A DNA stretch of 42,534 nt from IMG/VR virus record IMGVR_UViG_3300017971_000443, positions 1 through 42,534 of that record. The stretch is one strand, 5' to 3'. Position numbers and translations under genes: made by a program. The number at the start of each line of letters is the position of its first letter. The first letter of the stretch is position 1. Shown here one piece after another: positions 1 through 7,444 of this stretch. Origin of the DNA: a virus. A model generated the notes under the pieces. The model was given only the letters and a program-made list of their open reading frames with translations. It was not told where the DNA came from and ran no database searches.

Positions 1-107
1 CATTCTGAAGCCAATTTTAAAAGTCGAGGAAGGTGCTTATATATGTGCGAAGGAGTATCACAATGCTTTTTGTAAATCTGTTCTACTTCTTCTTTATTCC
101 AATTCAA
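1..107 (-). CDS. SAM-dependent methyltransferase-like protein, N-terminal fragment
   Basis: Only the first 35 codons lie in the window; the frame stays open to position 1. It would begin at a TTG codon (107-105) that overlaps the TGA of the MazG-like gene as TTGA, behind a purine-rich GGGGGAAG stretch. The segment TPSHIYKHLPRLLKLA resembles the start of phage class I SAM-dependent methyltransferases, which often read TPSDINEHLPTL before the SAM-binding glycine loop. The catalytic part is outside the window, so the function rests on this short N-terminal match alone. It is the last visible gene of the leftward unit. Confidence 0.5.
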   Translation of the reverse strand, partial: MNWNKEEVEQIYKKHCDTPSHIYKHLPRLLKLASE

Positions 108-397
108 AATTTCTTCCCCCCATGCCTATATGTCCTTGTCTTATTGTAATTGTGTTTTAATATCATGGTTTTTTCTAGATCCCAACCCATACCCTCAAAT
201 AAATCTAAAAGCCGAAGTCCGATATCTCCTCCCTCTTCTTGGGCTTTCCCTATTTTTCCCTTTGCCCAAGCGTCCGCCAATTCTGATATTTCAGTATGGA
301 GGTTCAAAAGACGGGCCTCGAAAGTAATATCAGGCTCCCACCAGCCTTTTTCTTTAGCTACTTTATGGACATCTTTTGCAAATTCGTTAATGTGCAT
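104..397 (-). CDS. MazG-like nucleotide pyrophosphohydrolase
   Basis: This 97-residue protein has the metal-binding signature of all-alpha NTP pyrophosphohydrolases: E36 and E39 in HTEISELADAW, then E55 and D58 in QEEGGDIGLRLLDL, followed by the typical basic tail NKTRTYRHGGKK. MazG-family enzymes hydrolyse NTPs or dNTPs, and possibly (p)ppGpp, to the monophosphate and pyrophosphate. Phages use them to adjust nucleotide pools or blunt the stringent response. The start is supported by an AAAAGGAG Shine-Dalgarno seven bases upstream. The substrate cannot be read from sequence. Confidence 0.85.
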   Translation of the reverse strand: MHINEFAKDVHKVAKEKGWWEPDITFEARLLNLHTEISELADAWAKGKIGKAQEEGGDIGLRLLDLFEGMGWDLEKTMILKHNYNKTRTYRHGGKKF

Positions 398-401
398 TTA
401 C

Positions 402-467
402 TTACTCCTTTTCTATTTCATTCAACTTAGCAAATTTCTCCTGTGTTAATGGTATTTTTTTACTCAT
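402..467 (-). CDS. 21-residue peptide resembling the N-terminus of HNH/AP2 proteins
   Basis: A small frame fits exactly between its neighbours. Its start, MSKKIPLTQEKFAKL, resembles the opening of HNH/AP2 homing-endonuclease-like phage proteins (commonly K-I-P-L-T-Q-G-K), but it stops after 21 codons with no HNH or AP2 domain. Its last codons and stop supply the GGAG Shine-Dalgarno for the MazG-like gene, so it may be kept as a leader or be a remnant. Whether it is translated is uncertain. Confidence 0.4.
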   Translation of the reverse strand: MSKKIPLTQEKFAKLNEIEKE

Positions 468-474
468 TTCCGTG

Positions 475-678
475 TTATTCTCTACTATAATAACTACAGA
501 AATGAGCAACCAATTCTAAACTTTCTTTTACTTGGAAAAATTGATGGTCTCCGCTTAGTCCCTCCCAAGACTTTAATTTTTGTTCAATATCCTTACGAAG
601 ATAACATAATCTATTGTTGCTACAATTAATACAACTTTTATCCGATTCTATTACTCTATGTGAATAAGTAAATTTCAT
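475..678 (-). CDS. Small cysteine-rich protein, probable zinc binder
   Basis: The 67-residue product has a C-x2-C pair (CINC), a further cysteine in LCYLRKD and one near the C-terminus (HFCSYY). The arrangement matches the protein at 15610-15813 (CTDC, TCYLFNK, FF, AHCMSF), so the two are distant paralogs. Cysteine spacing suggests zinc binding; no enzymatic motif is visible. It sits four bases after the preceding membrane-anchored gene. Confidence 0.7.
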   Translation of the reverse strand: MKFTYSHRVIESDKSCINCSNNRLCYLRKDIEQKLKSWEGLSGDHQFFQVKESLELVAHFCSYYSRE

Positions 679-681
679 TAT

Positions 682-1479
682 TTACTCCCAAAGTCTACCG
701 TCTCTTGTTTCCCAAGTGCTAAAGAGATAAGTCAATTCTAGAGATTCGTCATCGCAGCCTACCAAAATCCCATCTCCTTTACCTTCAAAAATGTAGATAT
801 ACAAAGTCAAATCGTCTGCACGATATACTTCCGCTCCTCGGCTAAGAGCCTCTACCTCAATATCATCCAGGATACATTTAGTCTCCGTATATCGCTCTGT
901 TCTTTGTCTAAACTCCTTATGCTTTTGCCCCGTGATGTTTAAAGCAACCGTAGCAGCCTCCCCATCCGGAGTCGCTCCAGAAACATCCCCGCTCAAGGAG
1001 AATACCCCAAACCATTTGGGAGCATTTAAGGTCTCTATGATAGGAGTTTTTGAGCTAGTTCCAATTTCTTGGAATGTAATCTTACCCTGCTTACTTTGGT
1101 TTCCCCCTCCAGCCGCCTTAATCATATTGCCATTCTCTCCGATGAGCTGCAAAACGGAAGGCTTTAGGGCGTTTGTTTCCGCCTTAATTCTTCCAAACAA
1201 CTCCTCATGCTCATTAATGGCTGCCCGAATCGCCTCTGCCTTTTCCTCAGAAGAACACCCCTTACACAAAGGCACATCTACAACTTCCGTAAAGGTGGAA
1301 TTCCCATCATTTCGTTTATAGCAGATGTAGATTTTTTCTACCGCTGTCTTTTTTGGAGGAGACATTTCCGCTACAAACAAAGGATTTCCATCATCCCCAG
1401 GCTTTGCTAAAAGAGAAATAGACAGCCAAGCAGCAAGAGCTACTACAACAAACAGGATTACGTAAAATTTAGTTCTCAT
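682..1479 (-). CDS. Membrane-anchored hypothetical protein
   Basis: The 265-residue product starts with a basic MRTK and a hydrophobic stretch (residues about 5-25, FYVILFVVVALAAWLSISLL), which suggests a signal anchor with the remainder outside the cytoplasm. There is no lipobox. A charged region and a cysteine pair (LCKGCSS, about residue 72) follow. The start overlaps the 3' end of the sigma-like gene by 11 bases, implying translational coupling. I recognise no family. An envelope or superinfection-exclusion role would fit a membrane-anchored early phage protein, but that is speculation. Confidence 0.75.
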   Translation of the reverse strand: MRTKFYVILFVVVALAAWLSISLLAKPGDDGNPLFVAEMSPPKKTAVEKIYICYKRNDGNSTFTEVVDVPLCKGCSSEEKAEAIRAAINEHEELFGRIKAETNALKPSVLQLIGENGNMIKAAGGGNQSKQGKITFQEIGTSSKTPIIETLNAPKWFGVFSLSGDVSGATPDGEAATVALNITGQKHKEFRQRTERYTETKCILDDIEVEALSRGAEVYRADDLTLYIYIFEGKGDGILVGCDDESLELTYLFSTWETRDGRLWE

Positions 1480-2305
1480 CTTTTACCTCACAAAATGCTT
1501 CATATTTTTTTAGAAAAGCAGAAACAGTCCAAGTCGTATCGACTTTGAAACTCTGCCTTGAGCCGTTTTTCTCCTTCTTTCTCATATATCCCCCCCGTCG
1601 AATTCGGCATTTCAAGCAATTTAATTCTCCTTTATTATTTGTGTAAAATCTCTCTGGATTTAGCCCTGTCTTTTTTCTCTGTTCTAAAGGCATAACTACT
1701 TCGTTTCCACATATACTACAATATTTTTCTCTGCTTTTTGGTATATGGAAAAGTTCCAACAGTTTTCCTTTAGCTTTTTTTACTACAGAAAAAGCTGAAG
1801 TATCTCCCAGATTTCTTTTCTTTGCTATCTCTAAAAGAGTAAACCCTTTTAAATAATGGTCCTTCAGCACAGCCTCTTCTGCATACGTTAGCCCTCTCTC
1901 CTTTACAGCTTTCTCTATCATCTTACGGACATCAATAGCGATATCAATATCCCCCCACCGAACTTGTAATGTAGGGTTATCAAACTCCTCAGCAGCGTCC
2001 CTTCCCCATCTTCGTCTAGTTTTTAGCAGATTGTAAAAACTTCCGACGATTCTTTTTACAGAGAAAGTAGTTAAAGGGCATTTCCTGTTCCACTTTTTTA
2101 TGTGTTTGCATACTTCAAAATTCGCTTCCGAGATTAATTCCTCTACAGAAACCCAACCTGGGAATCTAGCAACAAACTTAGTAGCCAGATGCACGATATA
2201 CTTGGAGATTTTCAGTACAGGATCTTCCTCGAAATCCCCTAACTCCTCTGCTTGGTGGAGTTGGCCTAAGTACCAAGTAAGATGTTCATTTTTTGTAGCT
2301 ATCAT
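1469..2305 (-). CDS. Sigma-70-like RNA polymerase factor with C-terminal zinc ribbon
   Basis: The 278-residue product looks like a minimal sigma factor. Its N-terminal half (ISKYIVHLATKFV, then SVEELISEANFEVCKHI and a basic LLKTRRRWGR segment) resembles sigma region 2. A helix-turn-helix like region 4 follows (EEAVLKDHYLKGFTLLEIAKKR). After it lies an unusual zinc-ribbon-like tail with CSIC and, about 27 residues later, CLKC. I chose the ATG at 2305 over an in-frame ATG at 2338, because 2305 follows the previous stop by one base and has a GAAAGAAG purine tract upstream. It would direct host RNA polymerase to a subset of phage promoters. It could instead be a transcription regulator that only shares the sigma-like fold. 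Confidence 0.65.
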   Translation of the reverse strand: MIATKNEHLTWYLGQLHQAEELGDFEEDPVLKISKYIVHLATKFVARFPGWVSVEELISEANFEVCKHIKKWNRKCPLTTFSVKRIVGSFYNLLKTRRRWGRDAAEEFDNPTLQVRWGDIDIAIDVRKMIEKAVKERGLTYAEEAVLKDHYLKGFTLLEIAKKRNLGDTSAFSVVKKAKGKLLELFHIPKSREKYCSICGNEVVMPLEQRKKTGLNPERFYTNNKGELNCLKCRIRRGGYMRKKEKNGSRQSFKVDTTWTVSAFLKKYEAFCEVKDEN

Positions 2306-2306
2306 G

Positions 2307-2891
2307 CTACTTCTTTCTAAAAAACCCAAGGTCCACAAAAGGTAAGGACTGAATCTTACTCATCCCGCCGCCGAGGTTCAGGAGCTTGATATCAAATCCA
2401 GCCAAGTAATGTTGAAGCATATCCAAAGCCCCGTCCATCTCTTTTAGGTGTTTGCCCATATGATGGGTCTTCGTATCCAAGTCTACTCCCAAGAGGCCGA
2501 TACGCTCTGCCCCCAAGTATACCGCTAATCCTATCGCACAAAAGGGGCTCATTTTAAGTTTAGGGAATACCTTGGAAGCACATTTATCGATATAGTCCTC
2601 TCCGTCTTTTACTTCAGAAAGGAAATGACAGGTCTCGAAGGTGTTGATACTCTTAGGATTTTTAAACTCCCATTGGTGGGCATTGTAAGTCCAGATATCA
2701 GCATAAGCGTCTTGGATAAAATCCAGTCTCCCGCTCTTGATAAAGCAAGAGGGTCTATCCATTACGAAGACTGTATCCGGAGTAAAATACCGAGAGATAT
2801 CATTTACGCCTATCGTATTATACTGAGGCAATAGGTCTATCCATCGGTTAAGAGAAAGCCCTAAGCCACAGATGATGAAGTCTTTACTCAT
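2307..2891 (-). CDS. Rossmann-like protein, DUF115/glycosyltransferase-like
   Basis: The 194-residue product starts with a beta-strand/glycine turn (DFIICGLGLSL) followed by TIGVNDISRYFTPDTVFVMDR. This is the pattern of G-x-G-P-S-L proteins of the DUF115/MAF flagellin-modification group and related phage proteins. A later segment, GAERIGLLGVDLD, looks like a second Rossmann strand with an acidic end. The reaction is unknown; a nucleotide-sugar or pterin-related role would be guesswork. Its stop lies one base from the sigma-like gene start. Confidence 0.55.
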   Translation of the reverse strand: MSKDFIICGLGLSLNRWIDLLPQYNTIGVNDISRYFTPDTVFVMDRPSCFIKSGRLDFIQDAYADIWTYNAHQWEFKNPKSINTFETCHFLSEVKDGEDYIDKCASKVFPKLKMSPFCAIGLAVYLGAERIGLLGVDLDTKTHHMGKHLKEMDGALDMLQHYLAGFDIKLLNLGGGMSKIQSLPFVDLGFFRKK

Positions 2892-3039
2892 CTATTTCCT
2901 CCCAATACCACATTAATTCGTCTAGCATTAGTTCTTCTGCAAATTTGTCTGGGTTGTTTTTAAAATAATCTAAATCCTCTTCTGCTATTTCTAATACCCG
3001 TTCGTAACTCTCTATAGTTATTTTTATTTGTTTACTCAT
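2884..3039 (-). CDS. Small acidic hypothetical protein
   Basis: This 51-codon frame overlaps its upstream neighbour by eight bases (ATGAGTAA) and its downstream neighbour by eight bases in the same way. That is the coupling geometry used throughout this unit. The product is acidic and probably helical (EEDLDYFKNN, LMLDELMWYWEEID). No family recognised. Confidence 0.65.
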   Translation of the reverse strand: MSKQIKITIESYERVLEIAEEDLDYFKNNPDKFAEELMLDELMWYWEEIDE

Positions 3040-3292
3040 CCTTGCTCTCCTTTAACATAGAAGCTATTTTTGCGTATCCTGCTATATCCACTAGATTATC
3101 ATACTGTAAAGAATGAGAGAATCTAGAAATCTTCATAAGACACATCATCATAGCAACATCCACAGGAGTTATCTCGATACCGAGATACCCGGACCAAAAA
3201 GAAGCGGTTTTCGCGAAATTCCCCAAGGGATCTCCATGCCATTCTTTTCTGGTTTTAATTATATTTTCTGCTTCTTTAAAAATATCGTTCAT
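3032..3292 (-). CDS. DUF6378-like phage protein
   Basis: The 86-residue product carries the pattern of the DUF6378 phage family: HGDPLGNFAKTASFWSGYLG, then ITPVDVAMMMCLMKISRFSHS and a closing DNLVDIAGYAKIA. The helical fold with a conserved D-x-x-G-Y end resembles small nucleotide-pyrophosphohydrolase-like proteins, but the biochemical role is not established. The family match is good; the function is open. Confidence 0.75.
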   Translation of the reverse strand: MNDIFKEAENIIKTRKEWHGDPLGNFAKTASFWSGYLGIEITPVDVAMMMCLMKISRFSHSLQYDNLVDIAGYAKIASMLKESKDE

Positions 3293-3316
3293 AGTCGTTC
3301 ATAATCGTTTAAACGT

Positions 3317-3613
3317 TTAAGTGTCCTCTGCACAATCGGGATGTTCTTTTGCGTATTCTAAAACACCCAAATCACATTCTAAGTCTCTTAATTCTTCTAA
3401 AAGCCTAGGTATTTCGTATTGAATATACTCCTCCCAAGAAACAGCATCATGGCCTTCTTCTTTTACCTCCCTAGGAGTAGAGGCCGCTAAGATCAAAACC
3501 ATATCCTGAATTTTTCTTATAAGATATTGCTTAGAGTATATTTCTTTTTCAATTTCGGATTTTAGTACCTTAGAGAAATACCACTCCGCTTTTACGGTCA
3601 ACCCAGATCCCAT
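3317..3613 (-). CDS. Hypothetical helical protein
   Basis: A 98-residue charged protein with predicted helices (KSEIEKEIYSKQYLIRKIQDM and IPRLLEELRDLECDL). No recognised motif. Its ATG overlaps the stop of the preceding gene by one base (TAATG), which supports both start and coupling. Confidence 0.7.
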   Translation of the reverse strand: MGSGLTVKAEWYFSKVLKSEIEKEIYSKQYLIRKIQDMVLILAASTPREVKEEGHDAVSWEEYIQYEIPRLLEELRDLECDLGVLEYAKEHPDCAEDT

Positions 3614-3807
3614 TATTTAGGCTCCCCAAACTTCTCTTCCAAATCAGTTAGACATTGAGCAATTATTAGATTAAATTTGTTTAATTTATATAGTCTGGCT
3701 TTTATTGCGTTTTTTATTTCGTCTTCTATGTGTTCTTTAATCAAAGAATCCAAATCGCCTATCTCAAATTCCAAATCTTTTTCTTCTACTTTTATTTTAA
3801 CCTTCAT
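3613..3807 (-). CDS. Small charged hypothetical protein
   Basis: A 64-residue lysine- and glutamate-rich product (MKVKIKVEEKDLEFEIGDLD, then a long helix). It starts 11 bases inside the 3' end of the DNA polymerase gene and ends against the next start. No family recognised; its position suggests co-expression with the polymerase. Confidence 0.65.
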   Translation of the reverse strand: MKVKIKVEEKDLEFEIGDLDSLIKEHIEDEIKNAIKARLYKLNKFNLIIAQCLTDLEEKFGEPK

Positions 3808-6205
3808 CTTTAGGCTCCCATATTACTAAAGTCCCGTCATCTCTACGAATCTCTTCCGCTTCCTTATACCATCTACGCATCAAAGCAAGCTCCCCGCCTA
3901 CTTTGACATCCGGGAACATCTTCTGCATTCCAGAAACCATTACTTCTTTTAGTCGTTCTGCCTTCTCTGTTACATTTGCTATAGCTGTACCTTCAATAGG
4001 AATCTGAATCCCTATCTCATCGTGTACGAACCAAGCAGGTTTGCATCCGTATAATATCGAACCTTTAGACTCGTCTAAGCATTCCCGAACTACATCAAAT
4101 ACCGCAGCTTTGGCTCCCTCCCCTGTATCCGTTTGCATTCCTGCGTTATTGGATATAGCACAGTAAGAAGCATTCGCCCGAACCATACCCAAATTGCTAG
4201 TGAATTTATACTGCCCCGGATTCTTAGGATCTTTTTGTTTTTGAACCCAATCAAAATACTTCTTCGCCTCCGGAAACGCTTCCAGCCAAACCTCTCTCAG
4301 CTTTTTAGCGGTTTCTACATCAGTATCCACCCCATAATTGGATTTGGCAAAGGTTACGAAGGTATCATACATCAGCCCTCCAGGGTATCCCAGTCCGGTA
4401 GGTTTGGCAAACGTCCTCCAGTGTTTGTAAAATTTTCTAAACTTTTCTACATCATCATTTTTAAAATCCAAGAATTCCTTATAGATATCTTTCTTGGTAG
4501 GACGTTCGTAGGCTTGATTCATTACCTCTTTAAAATTAATCTCCGTATCAAGATGGTAAGCCAGTTGAGCCCCCAGGAAAGCATGGGGATCGCCTCCATC
4601 ATTAATCAAATCCTTTAGAGTCGATTGTCCAAAGAGGTCATAAAGCTTTTGAGCAAACGCAACTAACTCAATATAAGAGTAATCGAAGGTGCAAAAAAGA
4701 TACCCTTCATCTGGAACATAACAAGGCCGAATCCTAGGCGATTGGTTCTGCACATTTAGGGAGGGGAGGAGCGATTGAGCAAAAGAGGAGGTCCGCCCCG
4801 ACCGTTTAAGGACATCAAACCCCGGATAGACCCTAGGAGCTTCCAGGATTGGCAATTCCGTAGTTCTTAACCGTATCGAGGCTTGCCTTTTCAGATACTC
4901 TTTAATCAAAGTCGAATGTGGGGCATACTTTTCTAGAGTCTCTTTGGATGTAGAGACATTATTCTTCTCTGTATATTCTACTGAAAGATCTTTATTAGCC
5001 TTACATAATTCTTTAATATGTGTCTGTAATTTCTTCTTAGATACTTTCTCTTTCGTTCCTTTTTTGAATTTGGTAGGGTCTTTCTTATAGGGCTCTCCAG
5101 GTTTAGCAGGAATCAAAATCCCGGCCTCGATAATACCCTGGAAATTAGCCAAGTCCAATTCTTTATCGACTTCTTCTTTTAGTTTGTTAGTGTATTCCGG
5201 GTCAGTAGCAATACCCTGAAGGCTCATTAAGTGAAGAGCAAAAGCACAAGCCGTCTGGAAGGTTTCGGTAGCCCTACTTCCAGGCTGTACTTCCTGCTTC
5301 TCCCAAACCTCGTAAGTATATCGGGCATCGTTTAAGGCGTAGTCGTAAGCCTCTTTGGGGTAATCCTCCGCTTGCATCCCATCTAATTCGCAGTACCTTA
5401 GTCTCCAGGTATCTTCCCCTTTTGTATCCGATATATCCTCTCCTAGATAATTGCTTACGAGATAGGCTAAGGACTCTTTCTTAGAGAATACCCCCTTAGT
5501 GGATAAGTCCTGCAATCGCTTACGAAGTTTAGTATCCGTTACTTCCATCCGTTCAAACTTATCCCAAATCAAAGGAATCAACTTAGGATAAGAGCCAGCG
5601 ATGCAGGCCAAATCGAAAGCTATGTTATGCCCTACGACTAACTCTTTCCCTTGCAGGGTTGATTTAAGAATATCCTCCAAATAATCTTTAGGATGATTAC
5701 CCTTTACGCCCCCTCCTGTAGTAGCGGATCCAGAATCCCAAAAAGAACAACAGACTACTTTCGGGCAAGGGCTTTCTGGGGAGATACGAAAGGTCTCACA
5801 GTCCAAAGCAACTACTTGCTTCAAGTCTTTTTGAGTAAATACCTCATCCACATCAAACGTAAACATACCTTTTGTACGATCCTTTTTCTTCATATCCTCT
5901 ATAGATACCTGGTAATTCCCCTTCCTTCTATCCTTTAACTCCCCCCTTTTTCCTTTGTTCCAATTCTTTACCTTAGAAAAATACCCACACACCCTAGTCA
6001 TATGGTCCAGGACTTTAAGCTCTCGTCGTTCACAAAGGTAATCCGATAAATCAAACCATTCGTGGTCCTGTATGGCTTGAGCAGAGACTTTAAACGTAGG
6101 CTTTGTGCCTTGCTTATGCTCTACTAATACATGATCCTCATCAATCACCACTATTTCCAGAGTCGGAGATTCCTCTATCTTTGAGAAAAACTCTTGAATT
6201 TGCAT
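3797..6205 (-). CDS. Family A DNA polymerase with 3'-5' exonuclease domain
   Basis: The 802-residue replicative polymerase contains an N-terminal DnaQ-like proofreading exonuclease: D135 and E137 in VVALDCETF, D198 in VGHNIAFDLA, and Y289-x3-D293 in YALNDARY. The polymerase domain has motif A (FDYSYIE, D508), motif B (RTFAKPTGLGYPGG with R597 and K601) and motif C (HDE, 728-730). The residue equivalent to E. coli Pol I position 762 is leucine (L605). There is no 5'-3' flap-nuclease domain. AGAGG six bases before the ATG supports the start, although this leaves a 65-base overlap with the preceding frame. It would copy phage DNA together with the primase-helicase, SF2 helicase and SSB-like protein of the same unit. 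Confidence 0.95.
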   Translation of the reverse strand: MQIQEFFSKIEESPTLEIVVIDEDHVLVEHKQGTKPTFKVSAQAIQDHEWFDLSDYLCERRELKVLDHMTRVCGYFSKVKNWNKGKRGELKDRRKGNYQVSIEDMKKKDRTKGMFTFDVDEVFTQKDLKQVVALDCETFRISPESPCPKVVCCSFWDSGSATTGGGVKGNHPKDYLEDILKSTLQGKELVVGHNIAFDLACIAGSYPKLIPLIWDKFERMEVTDTKLRKRLQDLSTKGVFSKKESLAYLVSNYLGEDISDTKGEDTWRLRYCELDGMQAEDYPKEAYDYALNDARYTYEVWEKQEVQPGSRATETFQTACAFALHLMSLQGIATDPEYTNKLKEEVDKELDLANFQGIIEAGILIPAKPGEPYKKDPTKFKKGTKEKVSKKKLQTHIKELCKANKDLSVEYTEKNNVSTSKETLEKYAPHSTLIKEYLKRQASIRLRTTELPILEAPRVYPGFDVLKRSGRTSSFAQSLLPSLNVQNQSPRIRPCYVPDEGYLFCTFDYSYIELVAFAQKLYDLFGQSTLKDLINDGGDPHAFLGAQLAYHLDTEINFKEVMNQAYERPTKKDIYKEFLDFKNDDVEKFRKFYKHWRTFAKPTGLGYPGGLMYDTFVTFAKSNYGVDTDVETAKKLREVWLEAFPEAKKYFDWVQKQKDPKNPGQYKFTSNLGMVRANASYCAISNNAGMQTDTGEGAKAAVFDVVRECLDESKGSILYGCKPAWFVHDEIGIQIPIEGTAIANVTEKAERLKEVMVSGMQKMFPDVKVGGELALMRRWYKEAEEIRRDDGTLVIWEPKDEG

Positions 6206-6356
6206 CTTGAGCCTCTTTTATTTTTCGTTTTAATATTTGAAGTATTTCGTGTTTTTCGTTCCAAGGAGCAGACCGATAAGCCCTTTTGACTTCCCGTTCC
6301 GACCTCCCGGACATCTCAGCCGCTAGTTTTAGGAGTTTAATTGTCGATTTTTTCAC
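6141..6356 (-). CDS. Small basic hypothetical protein upstream of the polymerase
   Basis: A 71-residue lysine- and arginine-rich product, probably helical over its first 50 residues (STIKLLKLAAEMSGRSEREVKRAY). Its last 21 codons overlap the polymerase gene in another frame. The compact N-terminal part could form a small DNA-binding helical bundle, but no family is recognised. It also overlaps the end of the preceding zinc-ribbon gene by 20 bases. Confidence 0.55.
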   Translation of the reverse strand: MKKSTIKLLKLAAEMSGRSEREVKRAYRSAPWNEKHEILQILKRKIKEAQDANSRVFLKDRGISDSGNSGD

Positions 6357-6519
6357 TATATCTTCCTACTAAATCTGCCCCACATACAGGACAACCTCCT
6401 AGTTGAGTATAGGATATTCCATATATGTAATCGAGGTCTTTTTTTATATGAGAAAGACTTACGTCCATATGCTTAAATTCGAAATATTCACAATGCTCAC
6501 AAGTAAATTTTATTTCCAT
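6337..6519 (-). CDS. Small zinc-ribbon protein
   Basis: The 60-residue product has CEHC at residues 8-11 and CPVCG near residue 43, giving a two-knuckle zinc ribbon. Such proteins are common as small phage regulators. Immediately upstream is the GC-rich stem-loop at 6535-6567. No specific family recognised. Confidence 0.7.
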   Translation of the reverse strand: MEIKFTCEHCEYFEFKHMDVSLSHIKKDLDYIYGISYTQLGGCPVCGADLVGRYSEKIDN

Positions 6520-6534
6520 TTTTGCATCTTACCC

Positions 6535-6567
6535 AGGGGAGGGGGCCGCAACAAAACCCCCTCCCCT
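6535..6567. other. GC-rich perfect inverted repeat
   Basis: AGGGGAGGGGG and CCCCCTCCCCT form a perfect 11-bp stem around an 11-base loop. It lies in the 86-base gap between the SSB-like gene and the zinc-ribbon/polymerase genes. Neither strand has a long T-run after the stem, so it is not a classic intrinsic terminator. It could pause transcription or protect mRNA ends between an abundant SSB-like product and the polymerase. Confidence 0.7.
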
Positions 6568-6605
6568 ACAACTTATGAAAGGAGTACATCAATGAAGAAG
6601 AATTT

Positions 6606-7223
6606 TTAGTCCTGGCTCTGGCCTTGAATCTGCTCCCGCTCTTTAAAACGGGTAATCATCAATTCTAATTCCTCCGCAGAGAGCAAGTTTTCCAACTCGT
6701 CATTCGTAAAATGCTCTTCCAGGTCCGTAGGACCAAGAGCCCTAACATACCGCCTCTTGGTAATGGGATCCTGCTGTTCCTTTGGGAGATTCTTACGCTT
6801 CTCAGGAACTACCTGCACATTATTCATCTCGATGATGAGTCCAGCCATACGTTGATGTTCCGGGTCAAAAAGATTAAGGCAATTCTCAATCGCCTCATCT
6901 CCAGTAACCTCTTCTCGGCCTACCCCATAAAGGTTCATCACCATACGTTGTATGTTAGGCAAAAAGAAGTCGGCGGTAGGGCCATCCTTTGCCATAATAT
7001 CCGCGCATTCCTCGCCTACCTTGTGCATAGTCCCTTCCGGAAACGCTCCAGGGTTCAGCACCTTGAGGACTCGCTTATCGATAATAAGCCTCTCGCCTTT
7101 TCTACCATCGACATATTTGGTCCGCAACAGGAACATAATATATCGTCCAGGGCCTTCATACCCGCCCCCATCAAAAGAGGGCTTCGAATCCTGGATACCA
7201 TTAAACATGTCTTTGAAAGCCAT
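6606..7223 (-). CDS. Putative single-stranded DNA-binding-like replication protein
   Basis: The 205-residue product opens MAFKDMFNGIQDSKPSF. Upstream in-frame codons exist, but a perfect AAGGAG lies six bases before the ATG at 7223, so I start there. The body (GRYIMFLLRTKYVDGRKGERL, VLKVLNPGAFPEGTMHKVG, then FFLPNIQRMVMNLYG) resembles phage proteins of SSB-like OB-fold type that sit beside polymerase and helicase genes. The C-terminal third is acidic (DLEEHFTNDELENLL), as in many SSBs that recruit partners. The assignment is from pattern and context only. Confidence 0.45.
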   Translation of the reverse strand: MAFKDMFNGIQDSKPSFDGGGYEGPGRYIMFLLRTKYVDGRKGERLIIDKRVLKVLNPGAFPEGTMHKVGEECADIMAKDGPTADFFLPNIQRMVMNLYGVGREEVTGDEAIENCLNLFDPEHQRMAGLIIEMNNVQVVPEKRKNLPKEQQDPITKRRYVRALGPTDLEEHFTNDELENLLSAEELELMITRFKEREQIQGQSQD

Positions 7224-7282
7224 AATCAACTCCTTAAAAGTAAAACCTATAGAAAGTGCTTCGATGTTAATATTAGTATACA

Positions 7283-7444
7283 TTAAGCCTTTACAGAATC
7301 AAGTAATTTTTGAAAATGTTTTATACAATCCTCGCAAAAAGTAGAGACGCAAGCATGTATAAGTTTTCCTTCCTTTCTGGTACCACAATAATCACAACAC
7401 GTTCTAGACTTATCCAATTCGTTAACGATAATCTGTTTAACCAT
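7283..7444 (-). CDS. Small zinc-finger protein
   Basis: A 53-residue product with CCDYCG (residues 16-21), then C32, C37 and C40 (HACVSTFCEDC), the spacing of a small treble-clef or ribbon zinc site. The ATG overlaps the helicase stop by eight bases (ATGGTTAA). It is too short for most gene finders but well supported by motif and coupling. Confidence 0.65.
   Translation of the reverse strand: MVKQIIVNELDKSRTCCDYCGTRKEGKLIHACVSTFCEDCIKHFQKLLDSVKA

Noticed and set aside
4133-4618. 161-codon plus-strand frame inside the polymerase gene
   Set aside because: It is a shadow of the polymerase coding sequence, lacks a ribosome site and has no recognisable domain.
6568-6609. Plus-strand Shine-Dalgarno and ATG (AAAGGAG before MKKNF)
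   Set aside because: The frame is five codons long and runs against the direction of the unit; probably chance.
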